Shown: one piece after another, positions 9,164-17,831 of the stretch | Layout: the number at the start of each line of letters is the position of its first letter | How positions within the stretch are numbered: position 1 is the stretch's first letter | NCBI RefSeq assembly: GCF_001571325.1 | Contig: NZ_BCTO01000021.1 | Coordinates: 1-64,000, forward strand | Origin: Delftia tsuruhatensis NBRC 16741 | GTDB lineage: Bacteria; Pseudomonadota; Gammaproteobacteria; Burkholderiales; Burkholderiaceae_C | Direction: 5' to 3' | Length of the DNA: 64,000 nucleotides | The notes under the pieces: model-generated | The model's input: only the letters and a program-made list of their open reading frames with translations | What the model was told of the DNA's origin: nothing | The model's database searches: none | Program-made: the position numbers and the translations under genes

Positions 9164-9178
9164 GTCCAGCGGCCTGCT

Positions 9179-9664
9179 TCAACGGCCTTGCGCATGCTCT
9201 CCACGCAGCGTCATCACGGCGCTGGCGATGCTCGCAACGGTCTTGCCATCATCACGCTCGATTTCACAGCGGTAGTGGCTGATCGTGCGCCCACGGTGCT
9301 CGGCCCACGCCCGCGCGCACAGCCTGGAGCGCCAGACCGGGCGCAGGAAGGCCGCCTTCAGGTCGATGCTGGTGAAACTCTGGCCTGGCTCCATCAAAGT
9401 GGAATGCGCCGTGCCTATGGCAGCATCGGCCAGTTCGCACAGCATCCCGCCATGGACCGTGCCCTGCTGGTTGCCATGGCGCTGCGCATCGGCGTCGAAC
9501 TCCACGACGGCCATGGCTTCGCCGACGGCCACTATGCGAAACCCCAGCATCTGCGAGATCGCGGTCGGATAGCGCATGTGCGTGGCCTCGTCTGCGGCAA
9601 GCCGCCCTTCGATCTGCCGCTGCAGATAGTCGAGCACGGGGAGATAAGTGCGGGGAAGATGCAT
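9179..9664 (-). CDS. PaaI-family hotdog thioesterase
   Basis: A 161-residue acyl-CoA thioesterase of the PaaI/4HBT hotdog fold. The signature region reads QQGTVHGGMLCELADAAIGTA; the HGGxL turn and the following acidic residue of the long helix are the active-site hallmarks. SFTSIDLKAAFLRPV is the conserved central strand. An N-terminal extension of about 35 residues precedes the fold. It is transcribed away from the MocR regulator at 9767, so the two may share control. The acyl substrate cannot be inferred. Confidence 0.88.
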   Translation of the reverse strand: MHLPRTYLPVLDYLQRQIEGRLAADEATHMRYPTAISQMLGFRIVAVGEAMAVVEFDADAQRHGNQQGTVHGGMLCELADAAIGTAHSTLMEPGQSFTSIDLKAAFLRPVWRSRLCARAWAEHRGRTISHYRCEIERDDGKTVASIASAVMTLRGEHAQGR

Positions 9665-9733
9665 GGATTTCCTGTCTGGAGCGGGAGGGCAAGGCCCGGG
9701 AATGCCCGTCTCGCCAGTGTGATGACCTAGACT

Positions 9734-9754
9734 GGAACAATCAAAAAATTGTCC
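9734..9754. promoter_or_regulatory. Dyad upstream of the MocR gene
   Basis: GGAACAAT and ATTGTCC flank a CAAAAA spacer, forming an inverted repeat with one unpaired base. It lies 13-33 nt before the MocR start codon, in the intergenic region shared with the thioesterase gene. The position fits an autoregulatory operator. Confidence 0.5.
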
Positions 9755-9766
9755 TAACTACACTCC

Positions 9767-11107
9767 ATGGCTGCCTCTCGCGTTGCTCTGCTGACTGAAC
9801 GGCTGGCCGAAGACATCCGCGCCGGCCGGCTCGCCCCCGGCACGCTGATGCCCACGCACCGCGACCTCGCGGCCCGCCATGGCATGGCCGTGGCGTCCGC
9901 CAGCAAGGTGTATGCGCGGCTGGCCTCCCTCGGCCTGGTCATCGGCGAAACCGGGCGCGGCACCTTTGTGCGGGATCGGCCGCAGCAGCGCGAATGGGAT
10001 GGCGGCGACGAATCCCGCCTGAGTTCGGATACGGCCGACCTGTCCTTCAACCATCCCACCTGGCCGGGGCAGGCCGGGCTGTTGCGCTCCATGCTGCGCG
10101 AGCTGGCTGCTTCGGGCGACCTGGCTGCGCTCATGCACCAGCAGCCGCCCGGCGGCCGGCTGCACGAGCGGCGCATCGTGGCCGACTTCCTTGCCCGCGA
10201 ACGCGGCCTGGCTGCCGAGCCGGAACGCATCTTCCTGGTCAACGGCGCGCAGCAAGGACTGGACATTGCCGTGCGTGCGCTGCTGCGGCCCGGCGATGCG
10301 GTGGCCGTGGACGCGCTGACCTACCCGGGCTTCAGGATGCTGGCCGAGCTCCAGGACCTGGACCTCCAGCCGGTCCCTGCCCTTGACGAGGGTCCCGACC
10401 TCGATGCATTGGAGCGGCTGTGCGCACGCCGGCGCATACGCGCCATCCATGCCATGCCCACGCTGCACAACCCCCTGGGATGGGTGATGCCGCTGGCGCA
10501 GCGCCAGCGCCTGGTGGAGATCGCAAGGCGCCACGATTGCCTGCTGATCGAGGATGCTGCCTATGCCTTTCTGGCAGGCAAGGCGCCCGCAGCCCTCGCA
10601 ACGCTGGCGCCAGAGCGCTGCATTCACGTCTCCAGCCTCTCGAAAAGCGTGGCCAGCGGGTTGCGCTTCGGCTTCATGGTGGTGCCCCAGGCATGGGCAG
10701 GCCGCGTCAAGGCCGTGGTGCGCGCCAGCCACTGGAGCATGCCGGGCCTGGTCACGGCCATGGCCACGCGCTGGATGGCCAGCGGCTCCGTGCGGCAGCA
10801 GGAACAACGCATGCGGCAGGAGGCACGGCGCCGGCAGGCGATTGCGCGCAAGGCGCTGGCAGGAATGCAGATGCTGGCCCACCCCTGCTCGCTCTTCCTC
10901 TGGCTGCGCCTGCCCGGGGAGCTGCGGATGGACCGGGTGGCCACGGCGCTGGCCCAGTGCGGCATCGCCGTATCGCAGGCCCACGCCTACGCAACGACTC
11001 CCCATGCCCCGCATGCGCTGCGCCTGGGACTGGGTTCGGTGCCTCTGCCGCAACTGGAGGCCGTACTCGTTCAGTTGCGGGATACCGTGGAAGGCTTTCC
11101 GCCCTGA
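9767..11107 (+). CDS. MocR-type regulator: GntR winged helix fused to aminotransferase-like domain
   Basis: A 446-residue PLP-binding transcription factor. Residues 1-70 form a GntR winged helix (PTHRDLAARHGMAVASASKVYARL). After a linker the rest is a fold-type I aminotransferase domain. It contains FLVNGAQQGLDIAVRALL, the HNPLGW region, IEDAAYAFL (Asp for the PLP pyridine nitrogen) and SSLSKSVASGLRFG, whose Lys should form the Schiff base. Family members act as regulators rather than aminotransferases. It is divergent from the PaaI thioesterase, the natural candidate target. The ligand is unknown. Confidence 0.9.
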   Translation: MAASRVALLTERLAEDIRAGRLAPGTLMPTHRDLAARHGMAVASASKVYARLASLGLVIGETGRGTFVRDRPQQREWDGGDESRLSSDTADLSFNHPTWPGQAGLLRSMLRELAASGDLAALMHQQPPGGRLHERRIVADFLARERGLAAEPERIFLVNGAQQGLDIAVRALLRPGDAVAVDALTYPGFRMLAELQDLDLQPVPALDEGPDLDALERLCARRRIRAIHAMPTLHNPLGWVMPLAQRQRLVEIARRHDCLLIEDAAYAFLAGKAPAALATLAPERCIHVSSLSKSVASGLRFGFMVVPQAWAGRVKAVVRASHWSMPGLVTAMATRWMASGSVRQQEQRMRQEARRRQAIARKALAGMQMLAHPCSLFLWLRLPGELRMDRVATALAQCGIAVSQAHAYATTPHAPHALRLGLGSVPLPQLEAVLVQLRDTVEGFPP

Positions 11108-11147
11108 GCCTGTGCCGGGCCAGGGCCCGGTTCAGCGGCCTTGCGCT

Positions 11148-11366
11148 TCAGCGCCGCCCGTCGCGCAGCGGCTGCAGCAGGTGCGACAGGCCGTTGTGGT
11201 CCAGCTCCTGCATCAGCGCCAGCAGTTGGCCCAGCTCTCCCTTGGGAAAGCCCTCGCGTGCGAACCAGTTCAGATAGTTGCCGGGAAGATCGGCGATCAG
11301 CCGGCCCTTGTACTTGCCATAGGGCATTTGCACCTGCACCAGCTTTTGCAGCATTTCGGAGTCCAT
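11148..11366 (-). CDS. DUF3820 small protein
   Basis: A 72-residue protein with the DUF3820 core MPYGKYKGRLIADLP and YLNWFAREGFPKGELGQLL. The start at 11366 (MDSEMLQKL) is chosen over a longer frame whose N-terminus has no family resemblance. Function of the family is not established. It converges on the MocR regulator gene, 40 nt away, and precedes no obvious operon partner. Confidence 0.85.
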   Translation of the reverse strand: MDSEMLQKLVQVQMPYGKYKGRLIADLPGNYLNWFAREGFPKGELGQLLALMQELDHNGLSHLLQPLRDGRR

Positions 11367-11564
11367 GGCGGCGATGGTACGCGCTGCGCCATCGCAAGAA
11401 TCCGCATAAAAAACCACAGCCTTATAACCAAATATCAAAAATGTTCAACGCGGCCCCTGGCGCAGCACTAGACTATGCGCCTGCCTGCCGCCAAGCCCGA
11501 CGCGGAGCCGTTCTCCCGGGCCGGCGGCGTTTTATCGCAACCCGTTGAAGAAAGTCCTCCGGTC

Positions 11565-12350
11565 ATGTTGAAGAAAGCCCTCTCCGCAATCGCGATTGCC
11601 ACGCTGGCACTGACAGCCCAGGCCGCCGACGTGCTCAAGGTCGGTGCCACGGCCGTGCCGCATGCAGAAATCCTCAATCACATCAAGCCCGCGCTGAAGG
11701 CCCAGGGCATCGATCTGCAGATCAAGGAATTCAGCGACTACGTGCAGCCCAATGCGGCCGTCGAGGACAAGCAGCTGGACGTGAACTTCTTCCAGCACCA
11801 GCCCTACCTGGACAGCTACAACAAGGACCGCAAGACCTCGCTGGTGGCCGTGCCCAATGGCAAGGTCCATGTGGAGCCCTTCGGCGGCTACTCGCAGAAG
11901 ATCAAGAACGTCAAGGACCTGAAGGACGGCGCCACCATTGCCATCCCCAACGACCCCTCCAACGGCGGCCGCGCCCTGATCCTGCTGGCCAAGCAGGGCC
12001 TGATCGAGCTCAAGGACCCCAAGAGCCTGACGCCCACGCCGCTGGATGTGGCCAAGAACCCCAAGAAGCTCAAGTTCAAGGAACTCGAAGCCCCGCTGCT
12101 GCCGCGCGCACTGGGCGATGTGGACCTGGCGCTGATCAACACCAACTACGCCATCGAGGCCAAGCTCAATCCCACCAAGGATGCGCTGTTCATCGAAGGT
12201 GCCGACTCGCCCTACACCAACATCGTGGTGTCGCGCCAGGACCGCGCCAACGATCCCAACATCGCCAAGCTGATGAACGCACTGCACACGCCTGATGTGA
12301 AGAAGTTCATCGTCGAGAAGTACAAGGGCGCCGTCGTTCCCGCGTTCTGA
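11565..12350 (+). CDS. metQ: MetQ/NlpA-family substrate-binding protein
   Basis: A 261-residue periplasmic binding protein of the methionine ABC uptake family. The signal peptide is MLKKALSAIAIATLALTAQA. It has no lipobox cysteine, so the protein should be soluble and periplasmic rather than a lipoprotein. Family signatures include VGATAVPHAEIL, FFQHQPYLDSYN, AIPNDPSNGGRALILLA and DLALINTNYA. The start at 11565 is preferred over an upstream frame because the signal peptide begins there. No MetN or MetI gene is adjacent, so it is an orphan receptor. D-methionine or another small amino acid is the likely ligand. Confidence 0.88.
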   Translation: MLKKALSAIAIATLALTAQAADVLKVGATAVPHAEILNHIKPALKAQGIDLQIKEFSDYVQPNAAVEDKQLDVNFFQHQPYLDSYNKDRKTSLVAVPNGKVHVEPFGGYSQKIKNVKDLKDGATIAIPNDPSNGGRALILLAKQGLIELKDPKSLTPTPLDVAKNPKKLKFKELEAPLLPRALGDVDLALINTNYAIEAKLNPTKDALFIEGADSPYTNIVVSRQDRANDPNIAKLMNALHTPDVKKFIVEKYKGAVVPAF

Positions 12351-12390
12351 ATGCGAGGTGGCCGCAGCCTTGCCGGCTGCGACCGTTGCG

Positions 12391-12425
12391 AAAAAAAAAG
12401 CGCTGCCGGGGCAGCGCTTTTTTTG
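12391..12425. terminator. Bidirectional intrinsic terminator
   Basis: A nine-A run enters the stem AGCGCTGCC, whose partner GGCAGCGCT is followed by a T run. It lies between the converging metQ and rhtA-like genes and should work in both directions. Confidence 0.9.
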
Positions 12426-12443
12426 TGGCTGGCATTCCTTGCC

Positions 12444-13352
12444 TCAGCCTGCGGAGGCCACCTCCGCCGGCGCCTTGGCCGCAGCAGCCGGCCGCGTGAT
12501 GGCGCTGCCCATGGCCGCGCCCATGATGCAGGCAATGGCCAGCCACTGCGTTCCCACCAGTTGCTCATGCAGCAGCAGCATGCCCATGAGGGCGGCTATC
12601 GCGGGCTCCGTTGCCAGCGCGATGCCGAAGGTGGCGGGCGGCAGGCGGCGCAGCGCCATCATCTCCAGCGTGTAGGGCAAGGCGCTGGAGATGGCCGCAA
12701 CCATCAACCCGAAAAGAAGTATGGATGGCTGCAGCAGCTTGGCCCCCGCCTCGGCCACGCCGAAGGGCACCACCACCATGGCGGCGAACACCAGGCCCAG
12801 CGACACGGCCTGGCCGCTGGGAATGCTGCCCAGCCGCTGGCCCAGCAGGATGTACAGCGCCCAGCAGATGGCGGCGCCCACGGCGCAGGCAATGCCCACG
12901 GGCTCCAGCACCAGGGCGCCGGCGCTGGCGCTGGCACCGCCTATGGGCAGGATCAGTGCCAGCCCCGCCACCGCCAGCGCAAGCCAGACAAAATCCACGG
13001 GCCGGCGCGAGTGGTAGATGGCCACGGCCAGCGGCCCCGAGAACTCGATGGCCACGGCCAGGCCGAAGGGAATGGTGCGCAGCGCCATGTAGAACAGCAG
13101 GTTCATGGCGCCCAGCGCCACGCCGAAACGCAGCAGCGCCCAGGCCTGAGGCCGCGCCAGCGTCCAGCGCCAGGGCCGCCAGATGGCCACCAGGATCAGC
13201 GCGGCAAAGCCCACGCGCAATGCCGAGGTGCCTTGGGCACCCAGCACCGGAAAAAGCTGCTTGGCCAGTGACGTTCCCACGCCCAGCGCCGTCACCGAGC
13301 CCAGCACGGCCAGCAGCGGCCAGGCGCGGTTCCATGTGATGTTTGTTGTCAT
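12444..13352 (-). CDS. RhtA-like EamA/DMT-family amino-acid exporter
   Basis: A 302-residue inner-membrane protein with about ten predicted helices in two EamA repeats. Its sequence type (KQLFPVLGAQGTSALRVGFAALIL, then EFSGPLAVAI) resembles RhtA, the threonine/homoserine exporter. The start at 13352 (MTTNITWN) is where the first helix begins; longer frames add non-family sequence over the Lrp promoter. The divergent Lrp/AsnC gene 97 nt away is the expected regulator and supports an amino-acid substrate. Confidence 0.87.
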   Translation of the reverse strand: MTTNITWNRAWPLLAVLGSVTALGVGTSLAKQLFPVLGAQGTSALRVGFAALILVAIWRPWRWTLARPQAWALLRFGVALGAMNLLFYMALRTIPFGLAVAIEFSGPLAVAIYHSRRPVDFVWLALAVAGLALILPIGGASASAGALVLEPVGIACAVGAAICWALYILLGQRLGSIPSGQAVSLGLVFAAMVVVPFGVAEAGAKLLQPSILLFGLMVAAISSALPYTLEMMALRRLPPATFGIALATEPAIAALMGMLLLHEQLVGTQWLAIACIMGAAMGSAITRPAAAAKAPAEVASAG

Positions 13353-13360
13353 GGCGCGTA

Positions 13361-13419
13361 CGATATTGCAAGCGCACCGCGCAAACAGCTCGTTTTTGAG
13401 CCGCTTCACGCAATATTCG
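13361..13419. promoter_or_regulatory. Separated dyad in the exporter/Lrp intergenic region
   Basis: CGATATTGC (13361-13369) and GCAATATTCG (13410-13419) form an inverted repeat with one extra T, centred between the two divergent start codons. This spacing suits an Lrp-type octamer that wraps DNA. Assignment as an operator is inference. Confidence 0.5.
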
Positions 13420-13449
13420 CTCTTTTCCTCTTCTCGCCGCCAGCCGCCC

Positions 13450-13938
13450 ATGCCCGCCATCGCCCTGGACTCCTTCGACCGCGCCATTCTCGACGTGCTG
13501 CAGCGCGACAACCTCACGCCACAGCGCCTCATCGCCGAGCGCGTGCACCTTTCCGCGCCGGCCGTGCAGCGGCGCATCAAGCGGCTGCAGGAGCTGGGCG
13601 TGATCGCGGCCAACGTGGCCGTGGTCGATCCGGCGCGCATAGGCCGGCCGCTGACCGTGCTCATCAACGTGCAGCTGGTCAACGAGCGCCCCGATCTGTC
13701 GCAGGCCTTTCGCGCACGCGTGGATCGGGAGGACGCGGTACAGCAGTGTTATTACGTGACCGGTGAAGCCGACTATTCATTGATCGTCACGGCTGCCGAT
13801 ATGGAGGAGTACCAGGCGCTGGCGGCTCGGCTGTTTGCGGGGGACGACAACATCCGGCGCTACACCACCTCGATAGCGCTGGAACGCGTCAAGACCGGGC
13901 TGCAGCTACCGCTGCAGCCGCAAGCCACGGATGCCTGA
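13450..13938 (+). CDS. Lrp/AsnC-family regulator
   Basis: A 162-residue regulator. The AsnC helix-turn-helix is LDSFDRAILDVLQRDNLTPQRLIAERVHLSAPAVQ split over residues 6-40. The C-terminal RAM ligand-binding domain includes VQQCYYVTGEADYSLIVTAADM. The start at 13450 (MPAIALDS) gives the standard family length. It is divergent from the RhtA-like exporter, which it probably controls in response to an amino acid. Confidence 0.93.
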   Translation: MPAIALDSFDRAILDVLQRDNLTPQRLIAERVHLSAPAVQRRIKRLQELGVIAANVAVVDPARIGRPLTVLINVQLVNERPDLSQAFRARVDREDAVQQCYYVTGEADYSLIVTAADMEEYQALAARLFAGDDNIRRYTTSIALERVKTGLQLPLQPQATDA

Positions 13939-13994
13939 CCACCGTCATCAGATCGTTTTGAACATAGAACGCCATCACAGGCAGGGAGACTTCA

Positions 13995-14303
13995 ATGAGC
14001 GCACCGCATCCGGACAGCATGGCCAATCTGGTGGCCATCCGCACCCTCGACAAGTACGAGAACGACTATTTCCCCAAGCGCGACCGCATCACCATCGCCT
14101 TTCGCGGCGATCTGGCAGAGCAGTTCAAGTACGACAAGATCCGTCCGCTGTCGCCGGCCCAGCGCCATGGTCACCGCGTGGTGATCGAGGCCGAGAGCCA
14201 GAAGACCGGCACCACCGGCCACTACTGCATCGAGTGCAACAGCTGGAACCTCATCGAGGCCGTGGGCACCTGGGCACCGGAGCCGGAGCAGGCGGCGGGC
14301 TGA
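13995..14303 (+). CDS. Conserved-looking hypothetical protein, 102 aa
   Basis: I do not recognise this family. It has a good ribosome-binding site (AGGGAG about 8 nt before the ATG). The composition is soluble and charged, with a FPKRDRITIAFRG segment, a HRVVIEAESQKTG strand-like stretch and a CxxC pair (CIEC) near residue 75 that could bind a metal. The last 82 bp run antisense to the end of argO. It follows the Lrp gene by 56 nt on the same strand. No membrane segment or signal peptide. Confidence 0.65.
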   Translation: MSAPHPDSMANLVAIRTLDKYENDYFPKRDRITIAFRGDLAEQFKYDKIRPLSPAQRHGHRVVIEAESQKTGTTGHYCIECNSWNLIEAVGTWAPEPEQAAG

Positions 14304-14974
14304 GCCTGCCGCTTCTGGCCGGCCCAGGCCCCGGCCGGCGCCCAGACGCTGCCGGCCACCCACCAGGCCAGCGCCAGCATCATCACCCCCGTCAGGCCAT
14401 CGAGAATCCGCCAGGCACGCGGCTTCTCGAACAGGCGCCTGAGGCGGCGGCCCGCAAAGGCCAGCAGCACGAACCATGACAGGCTGGCCGAAGCGGCGCC
14501 AATCACATACACCCATTTGAGCGCGCCTTCCTGGCGCGCGCCGATGGAGCCCATCAGCAGCACCGTGTCCAGATAGACATGGGGGTTGAACAAGGTGATA
14601 ACGGCCAGCGTGGAGACCACGCCCAGCAGGCCGCGCGGCGCCAGCTGCCCGCCCGAGGCGGCCAGCTGCGCATCGGGCGCCATGGCCATGCGCCACAGCG
14701 CCATCAGGCCGTAGGCCAGCAGGAACAGGGCGCCGCCCAGGGTCAGGTAGCGGGCCAGATCGGGGTTGTCGCCCAGCAGCCGGGCCATGCCCGCCACGCC
14801 CAGGCCGATGAGCACCACGTCGCTGACCACGCACCATGCCACGCAGGCGCGTACATGCTGGCCGTGCACGGCCTGGCGCAGCACATACAGGTTCTGGGCT
14901 CCGATGGAGACGATGAGCGACAGGCAGACCGTGAAGCCCGCCAGCCAGGAAGAAGAAACATTTGCAGTCCACAT
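14222..14974 (-). CDS. argO: LysE/ArgO-family amino-acid exporter
   Basis: A six-helix inner-membrane exporter of the LysE superfamily, expected to pump out arginine or lysine. It begins near the diagnostic SIGAQNLYVLRQAVHGQH and includes the LFNPHVYLDTVLLMG motif after the third helix. Starting at 14974 (MWTANVSS) it has 250 residues, about 40 more than usual. The extra C-terminal part is non-hydrophobic and overlaps the convergent 102-aa gene. The neighbour is a divergent ArgP regulator, as in the classical argP-argO and lysG-lysE pairs. Confidence 0.9.
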   Translation of the reverse strand: MWTANVSSSWLAGFTVCLSLIVSIGAQNLYVLRQAVHGQHVRACVAWCVVSDVVLIGLGVAGMARLLGDNPDLARYLTLGGALFLLAYGLMALWRMAMAPDAQLAASGGQLAPRGLLGVVSTLAVITLFNPHVYLDTVLLMGSIGARQEGALKWVYVIGAASASLSWFVLLAFAGRRLRRLFEKPRAWRILDGLTGVMMLALAWWVAGSVWAPAGAWAGQKRQAQPAACSGSGAQVPTASMRFQLLHSMQ

Positions 14975-15045
14975 GGGCAGGGATTGTCTGGCTCGCAAAT
15001 GGTTAAGTAAAATTACATTTACTCAATCAAATGAAGAATATCTAA
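14975..15045. promoter_or_regulatory. AT-rich argO-argP intergenic control region
   Basis: Seventy-one bases between the divergent argO and argP starts. The 15001-15040 part is strikingly A+T-rich for this genome, with TAAGTAAAATTACATTTACTCAATCAAATG-type sequence. That composition fits overlapping promoters and an ArgP-binding site. No exact operator can be fixed by eye. Confidence 0.5.
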
Positions 15046-15951
15046 ATGCTCGACTACGCCGGACTCGAAGCCCTGGCAGCCGTGGTGCGCGAAGGCAGCT
15101 TCGAACGCGCGGCGCGCAAGCTGCACGTCACGCCCTCGGCCGTCTCCCAGCGCATCAAGCTGCTGGAAGAGCGCGTGGGCCAGGTGCTGGTGCTGCGCGG
15201 CCAGCCCTGTTCAGGCACGGAGGCAGGCCGCCGCCTGTGCCTGCATGTGGAGCAGGTCGCCCTGCTGGAAAACGACCTGCGCCGCAAGAACCCCGAACTG
15301 GTGCCCGAGGGCCAGACGGCCCTGCCCACGCTCAAGCTGGCCGTCAATGCCGACTCGCTGTCCACCTGGTTCATGGACGCCATGTCCGCCTTCACGCGCG
15401 ACGGCAACGAGCTGCTGGACATCAGCATCGACGACCAGGACCACACGGCCAAGCGCATCCGCGAGGGCGAGGTGCTGGCCGCCGTCACGGCCACGTCCTC
15501 GGCCATTCCGGGCTGCAACACCTGGCCGCTGGGACGCATGCGCTACGTGGCGGCCGCCAGTCCCGATTTCATCCGCCGCTACCTGAAGGACGGCATCACG
15601 CCCGAGGCCATGGCGCGCACGCCCATGATGAGCTACGGCCGCAAGGACAGCCTGCAGGACCAGTGGCTGCAGCGCCTGGGCGCGGAAGGCCGGCGCAGCA
15701 CGCCGCGCCACTTTCTGCCGTCCAACCAGGGCTATACGCGGGCCTGCGAGCTGGGCATGGGCTGGGGCATGCACCCGCCGCTGATGATCGGCGCGCAACT
15801 GGCCGAAGGCAGCCTGGTGGAGCTGCTGCCCGGCAACGATCTGGACATTCCCATGTACTGGGCCCATGCGCGCAATGCGCAGGCCAGCCTGCAGCGCCTG
15901 ACGGACTGCGTGATCCAGGCCGCGGCGGCCTGCCTGGATCCGATGGAGTGA
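15046..15951 (+). CDS. argP: LysR-family regulator ArgP
   Basis: A 301-residue LysR regulator of the ArgP/LysG (IciA) subgroup. The winged helix at residues 1-60 includes EALAAVVREGSFERAARKL and TPSAVSQRIKLLEERVGQVL. The subgroup feature PTLKLAVNADSLSTWFMDA opens the effector domain. It likely activates divergent argO when arginine or lysine accumulates. Position and subgroup agree, so the assignment is strong. Confidence 0.92.
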   Translation: MLDYAGLEALAAVVREGSFERAARKLHVTPSAVSQRIKLLEERVGQVLVLRGQPCSGTEAGRRLCLHVEQVALLENDLRRKNPELVPEGQTALPTLKLAVNADSLSTWFMDAMSAFTRDGNELLDISIDDQDHTAKRIREGEVLAAVTATSSAIPGCNTWPLGRMRYVAAASPDFIRRYLKDGITPEAMARTPMMSYGRKDSLQDQWLQRLGAEGRRSTPRHFLPSNQGYTRACELGMGWGMHPPLMIGAQLAEGSLVELLPGNDLDIPMYWAHARNAQASLQRLTDCVIQAAAACLDPME

Positions 15952-15994
15952 ATGGGCGACGGCGATGGCGACGGCGGCGCCGTCCGCGCCCGGC

Positions 15995-16543
15995 TCAGGG
16001 CTGGCGGCCGGTGTCGTCTGCCGGGGTGGACGGCTCAGCCTGGGCCTGGTCGTTGCGTTCCGGCCGCTGTATGGTGCGCACGGCCGCGCGCACGCGGGTC
16101 AGGGTGTGGAAGTCCAGCAGGCTGGTGGCCATGATGGTTTCCCAGAGAAAGCAGGCCAGGGCCGAGAGAAACATCAGCACGCCGAACAGAAAGCCCAGCA
16201 CCGCATAGCCATGGCCGTTGATGCCGTAGGCCTCGCCCAGGAACAGCAGGGCAATGGTCAGGCCGATGCAAAAGCCGCAGACGGTCAGCAGCCCTATGCA
16301 GACATTGGCCAGCCGGCCGCGCTTGCGCAGAAAGTGCAGCTCGGTCAGGCTGCGCGCGATGAATTCCTCCTCCTGCGGCGTGCGCAGCAGTTCCTCCAGC
16401 TTGCGCGCGCGGTCGATGATGCGGGCCAGCCGCCCGGCCACGGCGCCTATCATGCCGGCCACGGCCGTCAGGAAGAACACCGGCGCCAGCGCCAGCTGGA
16501 TGCTGTGGGTGACGGTATCGGCGTCTAGCGACCAATTGATCAT
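15995..16543 (-). CDS. DUF2721 membrane protein
   Basis: A 182-residue protein with three likely membrane helices (about residues 13-35, 88-110 and 118-140). The conserved RLARIIDRARKLEELL segment follows the first helix, a pattern typical of DUF2721. A polar tail ends the protein. The start at 16543 (MINWSLDAD) is chosen because the longer frame adds low-complexity sequence. Function unknown. It converges on argP from the other side, with 43 nt between them. Confidence 0.85.
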   Translation of the reverse strand: MINWSLDADTVTHSIQLALAPVFFLTAVAGMIGAVAGRLARIIDRARKLEELLRTPQEEEFIARSLTELHFLRKRGRLANVCIGLLTVCGFCIGLTIALLFLGEAYGINGHGYAVLGFLFGVLMFLSALACFLWETIMATSLLDFHTLTRVRAAVRTIQRPERNDQAQAEPSTPADDTGRQP

Positions 16544-16652
16544 GCGGTCCTCTGCGTGCTTTCTGTTGTCTGGTCCGGCCGTGCTGCCGTGTTTTCGCGC
16601 GGACAGTATTGTGGCCGCAACCGGGGGCCGCAAGAAGCCATGTCGCCCGCTT

Positions 16653-17642
16653 TCAGCGCGCCGGGGGTGCCGGCAGAACCTGCGCGCACAGCGAAAGCAT
16701 CTGGTCCAGCAGGGCGGGCGCCCGGTCGCGGCGGCGGACCACGCCCAGCGGCGCCAGCCGGCCCGTCAGCTGCACGTCGAGCCGGCACACGCGCGCATGG
16801 GTCTGCAGGCCCGGCGCGATGCTCAGCGGCACCAGGGCCACGGCGCCGGGCTGGCTCAACAGGCCTTCCAGTATCGGCAGGGAAACGGTGGAGACGGGAA
16901 ACCAGGGCGCATCGGGCAGTGCCTGGAGCACCTCGGCCTCGAAAATCCCGCGCACGGCGATGTTGGCCGTGGGCAGTACCCAGCGCGCGCCGGTCAAGGC
17001 CTGCAGCGGCACGCCACGGCGCCCGGCCAGTGCATGCGAGCGTGCGGCCACCACCACGGCCGTGTCGGCCAGCAGCGGCTCGAAGACGAAGGGGCCGGGC
17101 AGCAGCGCCGGCTCGCGGCAGAACACCGCGTCCAGCCCGCCGCCCAGCAGCTGGGACAGCAGCCGGGTGCTGGCGTCTTCGTGCACATCGACATGCACCT
17201 CGGGGTGTTCGGCATAGAACCGCGCCAGCAGGGGCGAAAGAATGGCCAGGGCCGCCGCCGGAATGGCGCCCAGGCGCAGCGCGGCCGCGGCGCCCCGGCG
17301 AATGGCGGCCAGCGATTCCGCCACCTCCTCCAGCGCGGCCAGCACGCCGCGCACCGTGTCCACCAGGGTCTGGCCGGCCAGCGTGGGGCGTATGCCGCGC
17401 GCATGCCGCTCGAACAGGCGGATGTCGAGCACGCGCTCCATCTCGGCCAGCGCCTGGGTGGCGGCCGACTGGCTCATGTGCAGCGTGGCGGCGGCCTGCA
17501 CCACCGAGCCGCATTGCTGCAGCGCCACCAGCAGCTGCAGCTGGCGCAGGCGCACATGCTTGGTCAGGCGCGAGAACAGCAGCCGGCCCTGGGGCGTGGC
17601 CGCATCGTCCAGGCCTTCGCGGTCGTCAAAATCGTGGCTCAT
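16653..17642 (-). CDS. LysR-family regulator
   Basis: A 329-residue regulator with a longer N-terminus than usual (about 25 residues before the winged helix). The DNA-binding helix is VRLRQLQLLVALQQCGSV then AAATLHMSQSAATQALAEME. The LysR substrate domain follows. The start at 17642 (MSHDFDD) gives the cleanest protein. It diverges from the Bug receptor/M20 hydrolase pair and is their probable regulator. Confidence 0.9.
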   Translation of the reverse strand: MSHDFDDREGLDDAATPQGRLLFSRLTKHVRLRQLQLLVALQQCGSVVQAAATLHMSQSAATQALAEMERVLDIRLFERHARGIRPTLAGQTLVDTVRGVLAALEEVAESLAAIRRGAAAALRLGAIPAAALAILSPLLARFYAEHPEVHVDVHEDASTRLLSQLLGGGLDAVFCREPALLPGPFVFEPLLADTAVVVAARSHALAGRRGVPLQALTGARWVLPTANIAVRGIFEAEVLQALPDAPWFPVSTVSLPILEGLLSQPGAVALVPLSIAPGLQTHARVCRLDVQLTGRLAPLGVVRRRDRAPALLDQMLSLCAQVLPAPPAR

Positions 17643-17831
17643 GGGAATCTCGGTGTTTTCCCCAGGCAGGCCCTGGCACGCCACAGGCGGCGAAGGGCAA
17701 GCTATCGGAACGGCTTATAGCTTGGCACAAATACCGTGGCCCACGCGGGCGGCAGTATTTCTATAGTCGCCTGCATCGGGAGCCGGCACGGCCCAGGCTG
17801 CGGCTCCCTCCCCGTCGATGGAGTCCATGCC

